Assembly (NCBI GenBank): GCA_938009275.1
Contig: CALLHY010000014.1
Location: 1 to 18,509 of the forward strand
DNA from: an uncultured bacterium
GTDB lineage: Bacteria; Cloacimonadota; Cloacimonadia; Cloacimonadales; Cloacimonadaceae
Direction of reading: 5' to 3'
Length of the DNA: 18,509 nt
The translations under genes and the position numbers were made by a program. The notes under the pieces were generated by a model that worked only from the letters and a program-made list of their open reading frames with translations, was not told where the DNA came from and searched no databases. This document shows, piece after piece, positions 1 to 6,178 of this stretch (positions within the stretch are counted from its first letter, which is position 1; each line of letters starts with the position of its first letter).

Positions 1-55
1 GATTCCCGCCTCCGCGGGAACGACAGGGAGTGTAGGCGTGATATGAGTCGAGGGG
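1..55. repeat. 55-bp direct repeat, copy 1, with hairpin
   Basis: This 55-bp segment recurs without mismatch at 226-280. It contains a perfect 7-bp inverted repeat (TTCCCGC at 3-9, loop CTCC, GCGGGAA at 14-20), so it could fold as a short GC-rich hairpin. It resembles the small palindromic intergenic repeats (REP-like) scattered in many bacterial genomes. No gene is nearby and the window edge truncates its left context. The family is not identified. Confidence 0.85.
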
Positions 56-84
56 TAACGTAGCTTTCCATAACTACGAAATCG

Positions 85-164
85 TGGAAAAGTGGAAGAG
101 TGGAAGAGTGAAACACGGGCTGGGCATACAGTGATGGGAAGTCGAGAGGTCGAGGGGTCGAGAG
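85..164. repeat. Two short octamer tandem runs (TGGAAGAG and GTCGAGRG)
   Basis: At 85-116 four units of 8 nt follow each other (TGGAAAAG, TGGAAGAG, TGGAAGAG, then a decayed TGAAACAC). At 141-164 three units of a different 8-nt word follow (GTCGAGAG, GTCGAGGG, GTCGAGAG). Both runs are purine-rich on the plus strand. The GTCGAG word also closes both copies of the 55-bp repeat. These look like slippage-type microsatellites in non-coding DNA. Confidence 0.75.
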
Positions 165-225
165 GGGCTGATGCTCTGGAAAACATTGGTGTTAATTAGT
201 GAGATTCGTGGATAAATAAGGGCTG

Positions 226-280
226 GATTCCCGCCTCCGCGGGAACGACAGGGAGTGTAGGCGTGATATGAGTCGAGGGG
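226..280. repeat. 55-bp direct repeat, copy 2, with hairpin
   Basis: Exact second copy of the segment at 1-55, with the same 7-bp stem (228-234 with 239-245) and CTCC loop. The bases after position 280 differ from those after position 55, so the shared block ends at GAGGGG. The 170 bp between the copies hold the octamer runs and no gene. Confidence 0.85.
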
Positions 281-510
281 ATTACAACGTGTTGAACTCG
301 CAATTCTATATTGTTCTGTTAGCCGCATAATATATGCCTTTCATTGAGTTCTTCATCTCAACTCTGCTATTCTATGCTATTCTCTGCTCTGCTATTCCTC
401 TGTGGTTAATAATAGGAATGTCCAATCCTTCCTCTATGATGGGCATAATTCGTTTGTTATCATCGCTGTATTACACCATTCTGGTTATTTATCACTTACT
501 TATCAGATAA
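281..510. other. Gene-free AT-rich stretch
   Basis: I see no credible coding region, RNA gene or promoter here. Around 365-399 there is a short imperfect tandem run of TGCTATTCTM-like 10-nt words with one 5-nt insert. The rest appears to be unique AT-rich intergenic sequence leading into the modular repeats. Confidence 0.5.
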
Positions 511-755
511 TCTCTCTTTAGCTCTTTTACTCATTGTAAAATAAAATTTTTGTCGCCCACAAGGGGCTTGGCATTGGTGGGTGCCTTGTACCTGAGGCTT
601 ACGCCTCAGGCTATTATCTGTCGCTCTTGCAGAGCTCAGATGTCTCTCTTGCAGAGCTTAGTTGTGCTCTTGCAAAGATTAGAAGTTTCTCTTGCAGAGC
701 TTTGATAGTACTTTCCCGCTAACAAGTTAACCCGTTTACAAATAAACCCGTTAAT
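511..755 (+). repeat. Composite repeat module L1
   Basis: First of three left-flank copies of a composite element. In order it has a pyrimidine-rich leader ending TTGTAAAATAA (511-547), a TGTCGCCCAC block starting at 551, and a perfect 8-bp hairpin (CCTGAGGC at 591-598, loop TTAC, GCCTCAGG at 603-610). Four units of a roughly 22-bp repeat follow (622-710), then five units of an 8-bp repeat (716-755). The order is shared with L2, L3 and the right-hand copy. The strand given is the orientation in which the TGTCGCCC block reads. Confidence 0.8.
622..710 (+). repeat. 22-bp tandem array in module L1 (4 units)
   Basis: The TTGC core recurs at 627, 649, 670 and 692, giving spacings of 22, 21 and 22 nt. 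Full units contain the near-palindrome GCTCTTGCAGAGC (for example 623-635). The variant unit has TTGCAAAGATTAG instead. The last unit ends in AGCTTTGATAGTACT, a junction also present in L2 and in the right-hand copy. Confidence 0.8.
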
Positions 756-938
756 CTCTCTTCTCCTCTGTTGCTCTTTGTTAAGTAATTTTGTCGTCCG
801 CGAGGGACTCAATATGATTTTGCCTCGTACCTGAGGCTCACGCCTCAGGCTATTATCTGCCGCTCTTGCAGAGCTTTGATGGTACTCCCAGCTAACCTGC
901 TAACCTGTTAACTTGCTAACCTGTTAACCTGTTAACCC
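756..938 (+). repeat. Composite repeat module L2
   Basis: Diverged second module. It has a pyrimidine-rich leader ending CTCTTTGTTAAG, a TGTCGTCCGC block at 792, and the same 8-bp hairpin stem (830-837 with 842-849, loop TCAC). Only one 22-bp unit is present (around 861-880), followed by six exact-period octamers at 891-938 (GYTAACYT type). The hairpin stem is intact although flanking bases have changed, which suggests the fold or palindrome is retained. Confidence 0.8.
891..938 (+). repeat. 8-bp tandem array in module L2 (6 units)
   Basis: Six consecutive octamers in perfect register: GCTAACCT twice, GTTAACTT, GCTAACCT, GTTAACCT, GTTAACCC. Sequence identity is higher than in the other modules' 8-bp arrays, so this is the best place to read the consensus (GYTAACCT). 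Confidence 0.85.
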
Positions 939-1040
939 CTCTTTTGCTCTTTGTTAAATAATCTATTGTGTCGCCCACAAGGGGCTTGGTATTGGTGGGT
1001 GCCTTGTACCTGAGGCTAAAGCCTCAGGCTATTATCTGTC

Positions 1041-1190
1041 GCTCTTGCAGAGCTTAGATGTTGCCATTGCAAAGATTAGAAGTTCATCTTGCAGAGCTTA
1101 AATGTCTCTCTTGTAAAGGTTAAAAGTTTATCTTGCAGAGCTTTAATGTCTCTCTTGCAGAGCTTAGAAGTTTATCTTGCAGAGCTTTGA
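1041..1190 (+). repeat. 22-bp tandem array in module L3 (7 units)
   Basis: TTGC (or TTGT) cores lie at 1045, 1067, 1089, 1111, 1133, 1155 and 1177, a constant 22-nt spacing over seven units. Two unit types largely alternate: one with TTGCAGAGCTT and one with TTGCAAAGATTAGAAG or close variants. Substitutions occur without indels, so spacing is better conserved than sequence. Confidence 0.88.
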
Positions 1191-1199
1191 TGCATCACC

Positions 1200-1287
1200 C
1201 ATTTACCCATTTACCCATTTACCCTCTAACCAACTAACCTGCTAATCTGTTAACCCAATAACCTGCTAACCTGTTACCCGTTTAACT
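1200..1287 (+). repeat. 8-bp degenerate tandem array in module L3 (11 units)
   Basis: Eleven contiguous octamers in one register. Three are CATTTACC, followed by variants ending in TAACC, TAATC, TAACC, TACCC and TAACT (for example TGTTAACC at 1248-1255 and TGCTAACC at 1264-1271). The first three positions vary freely while the TA-ACC part persists. No unit is lost or gained out of register. Confidence 0.82.
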
Positions 1288-1344
1288 CTCTTTCCTCTTG
1301 TACTATATGCTAATAAAGGAGATACAGCTTTCCATATAATAAAA

Positions 1345-1375
1345 GCACTGCCGGCAAGGGGGATGCCGGCAGTGT
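1345..1375 (-). terminator. Probable Rho-independent terminator of the dcw operon
   Basis: A perfect 10-bp GC-rich stem (CACTGCCGGC at 1346-1355 with GCCGGCAGTG at 1365-1374) encloses a 9-nt loop. In the minus-strand transcript the stem is followed by CTTTTATTATA, an interrupted U-tract. It lies about 90 nt past the ftsZ stop and no gene intervenes. An outer inverted repeat (ATACAGCT at 1322-1329 with AGCTGTAT at 1383-1390) surrounds it. The broken U-tract makes it less than ideal, but position and stem support the call. Confidence 0.72.
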
Positions 1376-1463
1376 TGGCTTTAGCTGTATATGCTAAGGG
1401 ACTAAAATCCGCTAAGGAAAGTAGGGAGACATTTCAAAGCGGAAGTTATTGCTTACATGTTTT

Positions 1464-2657
1464 TTAGTCCAAAGCCTTCAGAAAAGAAGGAACATCTGTG
1501 CGAAGAGTAGGGATACGTGCCGGTTCATCAGCGGCGGTTTTGCGTTCTTCTTTCAGAGAAGGCTGAGCGATATTTAAACGGGCAAAGATATCTTCCATTT
1601 CTGCTTCGGGAGATTTCTCTTCCACCTTCTGAACAGGAACGGGAGTTGGAGTTGGTACCGGATTGGTCAAACCGGGAAAATCTACTATACGGCCTTTATC
1701 ATCCTTGTCCAGTCCTGTAGCGATAATGGTAACATTTATCTTGCCGGTCATAGAATCGTCTAAAATTATACCCATAATTATGTTTCCGGCTTTTCCAGTT
1801 TCATTTACGATAACGTTGTTCACTTCTTCAAATTCGCTCATCAGAATATCGTGTCCGGCGGTTATGTTCAGGAGCAGCGATTGGCAACCCTGCAGGTTTA
1901 TCTCACGCAGCAAAGGATTGTCAATGGCAGATCTGGCAGCATTAATGGCACGGTTTTCACCTTCACCCAATCCACTACCCATCAGGGCATAGCCCATGTT
2001 TTGCATCACAGCTTTTACGTCGGCAAAGTCCACATTTATCAATCCAGTAACATTAATGATGTCACTAACGGCTTTTGCGGCTTCGAAAAGAACGTTGTCG
2101 GCTTTATGAAGTGCTTCTTCAAAAGTAACTCCTGCATACATTTCGCTTAGCTTTTCGTTTGGGATAACGATAAGGGTGTCTACATACTCACGTAAGTTTC
2201 GAATGCCATGGTCGGCATTATCAGCACGTTTACGTCCTTCAAAGGGAAATGGAGAAGTTACAATACCGAGCGTTAGTATTCCCATTTCACGGGCAATTTT
2301 TGCTATCACTGGAGCGGCACCTGTTCCCGTACCTCCCCCCATACCAGCGGCGATAAAGACCATATCTGCACCGTCAAGGTGAGACTTAATCTCGTCTTTC
2401 GATTCTTCGGCACTACGTGAACCCATTTCAGGATTTGCGCCTGCTCCCAGACCTCTGGTAAGCTTTTTACCAAGCTGAAGCTTCATGTTAGCAAGACTTT
2501 TGGTAAGATCACAGCTATCAGTATTGGCAGCAATGAATTCTACTCCAAAAAGATTGTTCCGGATCATGGTATTAATGGCGTTTCCGCCTGCTCCGCCTAC
2601 GCCAACTATCTTGATATTGGTTCCGAGTTGGGCAGCTTTTTCATCAAATTCGATCAT
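1464..2657 (-). CDS. ftsZ: Cell division protein FtsZ
   Basis: Tubulin-like GTPase that polymerises into the cytokinetic Z-ring at midcell. The 397-aa product has the tubulin signature GGGTGTG at residues 107-113, the N-terminal nucleotide-binding stretch VGGAGGNA near 20-27, and the synergy T7 loop NVDFAD at 208-213 that completes the neighbouring GTP site. A variable proline-rich linker (about 332-380) precedes the C-terminal conserved peptide DVPSFLKALD, the expected FtsA docking tail. Length is typical of the family. The start is supported by AAGGGGGA six nt upstream. ftsZ is the last gene of the operon, 9 nt after ftsA, and is followed by a terminator hairpin. No key residue is missing. 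Confidence 0.98.
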   Translation of the reverse strand: MIEFDEKAAQLGTNIKIVGVGGAGGNAINTMIRNNLFGVEFIAANTDSCDLTKSLANMKLQLGKKLTRGLGAGANPEMGSRSAEESKDEIKSHLDGADMVFIAAGMGGGTGTGAAPVIAKIAREMGILTLGIVTSPFPFEGRKRADNADHGIRNLREYVDTLIVIPNEKLSEMYAGVTFEEALHKADNVLFEAAKAVSDIINVTGLINVDFADVKAVMQNMGYALMGSGLGEGENRAINAARSAIDNPLLREINLQGCQSLLLNITAGHDILMSEFEEVNNVIVNETGKAGNIIMGIILDDSMTGKINVTIIATGLDKDDKGRIVDFPGLTNPVPTPTPVPVQKVEEKSPEAEMEDIFARLNIAQPSLKEERKTAADEPARIPTLRTDVPSFLKALD

Positions 2658-2666
2658 TTTTCCCCC

Positions 2667-3938
2667 TTAGGTAAAATCCTTAAGTATTTTTTTGAATATA
2701 TCGGCTATTTTGCCTGTTTTTAAATTGGGAAGGCTAAATCCCTTAACGGATGGTTCCAGTTCCTGGTTTGAAGCATGGTAAAGAATACCTATAGCTGTAG
2801 CATAGGCAGGGTCTTCCAGTCGGCTGATCATGCCATTCAGACGTGATAGGTCTGGTGTGGCAACCTTTACATGCAGATTGAACGCTTCCGACAGCACTAC
2901 GTCGATGTTTGTGAGATTGGCAGTGCCACCACACAGCACGATTCCGGCAGTAACCAATTCGGGCGTATAGAAGTCCTTTGCTTTGGTGTAGCATAGAGAC
3001 AGCATCTCCTCCACCCTATGCTGGATTACGTGGCTTACCAATTGTTGCTTTCTTCTGCTGCCAGCGCGACCGCTGATACCCTCAACGTCAATTTCAGCGT
3101 TTACATCAACGCTGCTGACCAAAGCATTGCCGTATTCCAGCTTAATATATTCGGCATTGCTGATGGTGGTCTTCAATCCTATGGCAAGGTCTTCGGTGAT
3201 GTTCTTCCCTGCCATTGGAATAACCAGTATCTTTTCCAGAGAACCCCTGCTGTAGATAGCTAAGTCGCAGGTACCGCCGCCAATATCCAGCACAATTGCT
3301 CCCAAACGGCGTTCATCGTCGTTCAATACTGATTCTGATAGGGCAATGTGGTTCAGGATAAAGTTTTCAGGTTCTATGCTATAACCAGCAAGCTCAATGC
3401 ATTTGCTAAGATTACGCAGCGGAGTTAGCTCTGACAGAATGGCGTATACCTTGGCAATGAGATGGAAGCCATTCATGTTTACGGGATTGTGAATATCGTC
3501 TTGATTGTCTATCACAAAATTGTGAGGCAAGCCGTGTAGAATGCGGAAACGTTCCAAGCCTTTTTGGATTTTTACGCTGTTCTTCGCATCATTTATTACC
3601 TGCTCAACGTGCTCTAGAGTTATCTCTCCTGGTTCATTGGGCGTTTCAGTTGGAATGGATATTCTTCCATCACCAATGTGAGTGCGAATATGCTCTCCGG
3701 TAATGTTAGCGAAGATATTTTGAGCTTGGGTATTGGCTGCTTTTTCTGCATCTGAGATAGCTGCTGCAACCGTAACAGACAAAGCCTGAATATCTTTTAC
3801 GATACCCCGCTCGATGCCATCGGAAGCTGCTTCACCAATGCCAAGAATTTCCAGCCTGCCATTGCCAACCTCTTTAGCAATAATTGCCCGAACAAAGGAT
3901 GAGCCAATGTCCAGTGCCGTAATAATCGCATTTTTCAT
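2667..3938 (-). CDS. ftsA: Cell division protein FtsA
   Basis: Actin-like ATPase that tethers FtsZ filaments to the membrane and recruits later division proteins. In the 423-aa product phosphate loop 1 is DIGSS at 10-14, phosphate loop 2 is DIGGGTCD at 218-225, and the adenosine motif GGTANL is at 337-342. The SHS2/1C subdomain lies roughly at 84-165. The extreme C-terminus (about 409-423, IADIFKKILKDF) can form the amphipathic membrane-targeting helix. The ATG start overlaps the ftsQ stop as ATGA, and AGGT lies just upstream. Pairing with ftsZ immediately downstream is the usual arrangement. Confidence 0.97.
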   Translation of the reverse strand: MKNAIITALDIGSSFVRAIIAKEVGNGRLEILGIGEAASDGIERGIVKDIQALSVTVAAAISDAEKAANTQAQNIFANITGEHIRTHIGDGRISIPTETPNEPGEITLEHVEQVINDAKNSVKIQKGLERFRILHGLPHNFVIDNQDDIHNPVNMNGFHLIAKVYAILSELTPLRNLSKCIELAGYSIEPENFILNHIALSESVLNDDERRLGAIVLDIGGGTCDLAIYSRGSLEKILVIPMAGKNITEDLAIGLKTTISNAEYIKLEYGNALVSSVDVNAEIDVEGISGRAGSRRKQQLVSHVIQHRVEEMLSLCYTKAKDFYTPELVTAGIVLCGGTANLTNIDVVLSEAFNLHVKVATPDLSRLNGMISRLEDPAYATAIGILYHASNQELEPSVKGFSLPNLKTGKIADIFKKILKDFT

Positions 3939-4702
3939 TTATTACCTGCCTTTACAACTACTTGATTCTTAAAGCGCAGATCAACTAAACTGCGACGATC
4001 AATGTTTCCATTATCTTGAACGAATAGATATCTTTTTAGCTGAGATGCCAGGTCTTCTTCAGATGGAATAATGCGTGTGCCGTACTTAGCATCTACAATG
4101 TTTATTGTATTGTCTATCATGTAATACTCAGATATATGTGGGACAAACTCAGGGGCTTCTTTCAGAATTCGCTTATGCAAATTCAGCACACGTGTTATGT
4201 AAGGTTTTTTAAGCTTTCTGCCCGCCTTTAGCTGGTTGTTGCTAAAATAGGTGCTCAAGATGGGCATATCCTCTGTGCTGAGAAGAGTGTATTTTGCTAA
4301 TAGAACTCCTTCAGCATCAATGGGGAACAAATCCCCCTCAAAGCTTTTAATATATATCACGCCCTTGCGTTCTGTAATCTCGAGGTGCAATGTATGCATC
4401 AGCTTCTTACGCACTTTTACATCTTTTATGCGTGAGAAGCGTTTCAAATCGGCTCTTACCTGGGAACTGGGGACAGAGAGAATATTCAATCCCATATACT
4501 TAGCTGTAGCTTGGCGAATCAAACTGTCAGGAACCGCCACATTGCCTTCAAGGGTAATCTTGTTCACGGAAATAATGCTCAGATTGGTAAGAGTATACCA
4601 CGTACCAATCCCTAAAGCAGCCACTCCAAGCAAGGACACGAAAAAGAACAGGTAGTATCTACTATTACCTCTGCGCTTTCTTGCTCTTGTGCTAATTTCC
4701 AT
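3935..4702 (-). CDS. ftsQ: Cell division protein FtsQ/DivIB
   Basis: Bitopic membrane protein of the divisome that links early and late components, normally by binding FtsL and FtsB. The 255-aa product has a basic cytoplasmic tail (RARKRR), one membrane segment at about 16-38, and a POTRA-like domain at about 43-112 (VNKITLEGNVAVPDSLI onward). The extracytoplasmic beta domain follows. Sequence is divergent, so the assignment rests on this architecture plus position between murC and ftsA. The start has AAAGGGA about 11 nt upstream. This gene follows the only sizeable gap in the operon (56 nt), which contains a hairpin. No FtsB-like gene is present. Confidence 0.88.
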   Translation of the reverse strand: MEISTRARKRRGNSRYYLFFFVSLLGVAALGIGTWYTLTNLSIISVNKITLEGNVAVPDSLIRQATAKYMGLNILSVPSSQVRADLKRFSRIKDVKVRKKLMHTLHLEITERKGVIYIKSFEGDLFPIDAEGVLLAKYTLLSTEDMPILSTYFSNNQLKAGRKLKKPYITRVLNLHKRILKEAPEFVPHISEYYMIDNTINIVDAKYGTRIIPSEEDLASQLKRYLFVQDNGNIDRRSLVDLRFKNQVVVKAGNK

Positions 4703-4730
4703 AAGCTTATATTTCCCTTTTAGTTATCAC

Positions 4731-4758
4731 AGTATGCCTTATTTTTCGTAAGCATACT
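4731..4758 (-). other. Hairpin in the murC-ftsQ gap
   Basis: AGTATGCCTTA at 4731-4741 pairs with TAAGCATACT at 4749-4758 with one bulged base and a 7-nt loop. The hairpin abuts the murC stop codon directly. In the minus-strand transcript it is followed by GTGATAACTA rather than a U-tract, so it is not an obvious terminator. It could be an RNA-processing or stability element, or a partial attenuator between the mur genes and the fts genes. Confidence 0.55.
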
Positions 4759-6177
4759 TCAGGCCTTTAAGTTACTAAGTTTTTTAACGTTATGCTTTGT
4801 GTCAACGTTTTTTTTGAGTTGAGTTAAAATCTCTTCACCATATTGCCAGATGTTGCCAGCACCCATGGTGATAAGGATGTCTCCATCTTTGAGGAGAGCA
4901 AGTGTTTGAGTAATAATCTGTGAGTTTTCTTCAATTAGGTGAACGTTATGATGACCTGATTGAACAGCCGCATCGGCAATGAGTTGAGCATTAACACCTG
5001 GAATAGGTAGTTCTCTTGCGGGATAGATGGGTGCCATTATCAGGCAATCGCATGAGAAGAAGGCTTTACCGAATTGGCGGTACATATCTCTGGTTCGTGA
5101 GTATAGATGGGGTTGAAAGAGGGTAACAATTCTCCTCTTTGCGCTGTCTTTAAAGCCCTCCAATGTTGCCATGATCTCGGTTGGATGGTGAGCATAATCG
5201 TCATAAACGGTTATACCTGCTGCTTCACCTTTCAATTCGAAGCGGCGATAGACTCCGCTGTATTTGGCAAGGCCATCTTGAATTGCTTTAAAGGGAATGT
5301 CCAGCTCCAGCCCCATGGCAGCGGCTAACAGAGAATTCTGAATGTTGTGCTTTCCTGTTACTTTCATAGTTATCCGCCCCATTTTGTAAGCCTTGTAGCT
5401 TAGATCATAGGATGCGCTAAAATCTTTCATAACAATATCTCTGGCTTGCACATCAGCTTGTCGGGAGAAGCCGTAGGTAACTACTTTCTTATTTATCGAA
5501 GGCAGTATCGCCTGCACTCCTGGATCATCAAGACAGGCTATTACGCTACCGAAAAAAGGCACCTTGTTGGCGTATTCAATAAATGAGCTTTTTATATCGT
5601 CCAGATTCCGGTAACAATCCAGGTGATCCTCATCAACATTGGTTATTCCGGCGATGCATGGGGTTAACGATAAAAATGAATGATCATACTCATCAGCTTC
5701 CACAACGATATATTTTCCGCTGCCCATCACGTTGTTGCTACCAAAGTTCTTAACCTTGCCACCCACAATTATTGTGGGGTCCAGGCCTGCGCTTTCCAGC
5801 ACCAATCCGGCCATAGAAGTTGTGGTAGTTTTGCCATGAGTACCCGATATACCTATGCTGAAGCTCATACGAGTGATTTCGGCAAGCATTTCGGCACGTC
5901 TGATAACTGGGATACGCAGGGCTTTGGCAGCAACGATCTCAGGATTATCGTCCTTTACTGCACTCGATTTTACTACCACATCAGCCTCACCGATAAATAA
6001 TGGGTTATGCCCTTCATCAATCTTGATGCCGATGCTTTCCAAGTGAGCAGTAAGCTCCGATTTCTTCATGTCTGAGCCGGTAATTTCCAAGCCTTGATTG
6101 TGCAAAAACTCCGCGATACCACTCATACCAATACCGCCAATGCCGATGAAGTGAATTTTCTTTGTTCTTCCAAGCAT
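4759..6177 (-). CDS. murC: UDP-N-acetylmuramate--L-alanine ligase MurC
   Basis: Cytoplasmic ATP-dependent ligase adding L-alanine to UDP-MurNAc, the first peptide step of muropeptide synthesis. From the chosen start the protein is 472 aa. The N-terminal nucleotide fold GIGGIGMSG is at 12-20, the ATP loop GTHGKTTTT at 112-120, and the C-terminal-domain motif DDYAHHP at 326-332. The reading frame stays open upstream to an ATG at 6246, but that would add 23 residues without family similarity and overlap murG by 68 nt. The ATG at 6177 has AAAGGAG at good spacing and directly precedes the conserved KKIHFIGIGG start. murB, which usually follows murC, is absent. Confidence 0.97.
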   Translation of the reverse strand: MLGRTKKIHFIGIGGIGMSGIAEFLHNQGLEITGSDMKKSELTAHLESIGIKIDEGHNPLFIGEADVVVKSSAVKDDNPEIVAAKALRIPVIRRAEMLAEITRMSFSIGISGTHGKTTTTSMAGLVLESAGLDPTIIVGGKVKNFGSNNVMGSGKYIVVEADEYDHSFLSLTPCIAGITNVDEDHLDCYRNLDDIKSSFIEYANKVPFFGSVIACLDDPGVQAILPSINKKVVTYGFSRQADVQARDIVMKDFSASYDLSYKAYKMGRITMKVTGKHNIQNSLLAAAMGLELDIPFKAIQDGLAKYSGVYRRFELKGEAAGITVYDDYAHHPTEIMATLEGFKDSAKRRIVTLFQPHLYSRTRDMYRQFGKAFFSCDCLIMAPIYPARELPIPGVNAQLIADAAVQSGHHNVHLIEENSQIITQTLALLKDGDILITMGAGNIWQYGEEILTQLKKNVDTKHNVKKLSNLKA

Positions 6178-6178
6178 G

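Larger units (their letters stand above)
939..1287 (+). repeat. Composite repeat module L3
   Basis: Longest left module. The leader ends CTCTTTGTTAAATAA; the TGTCGCCCAC block starts at 969; the hairpin stem is 1009-1016 with 1021-1028, loop TAAA. Seven 22-bp units (1041-1190) and eleven octamer units (1200-1287) follow. The pyrimidine-rich stretch at 1286-1300 looks like the beginning of another leader that goes no further. Confidence 0.8.

Noticed and set aside
74..328. 84-aa minus-strand open frame across the 55-bp repeats
   Set aside because: It reads through repeat copy 2 and both octamer runs, has low-complexity serine/proline-rich translation and no ribosome binding site; it is a by-product of the repeats.
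591..1028. CCTGAGGC hairpins as tRNA or other known structured RNA
   Set aside because: Only a single 8-bp stem with a 4-nt loop is present; no cloverleaf or other arms can be drawn around it.
591..1028. CCTGAGGC hairpins as terminators
   Set aside because: No T-run follows on either strand, and no gene reads into them apart from the operon, which already has a better terminator at 1345-1375.
622..1190. 22-bp arrays as a CRISPR
   Set aside because: The repeats are directly contiguous with no unique spacers, the units vary, and no cas-like gene is present.
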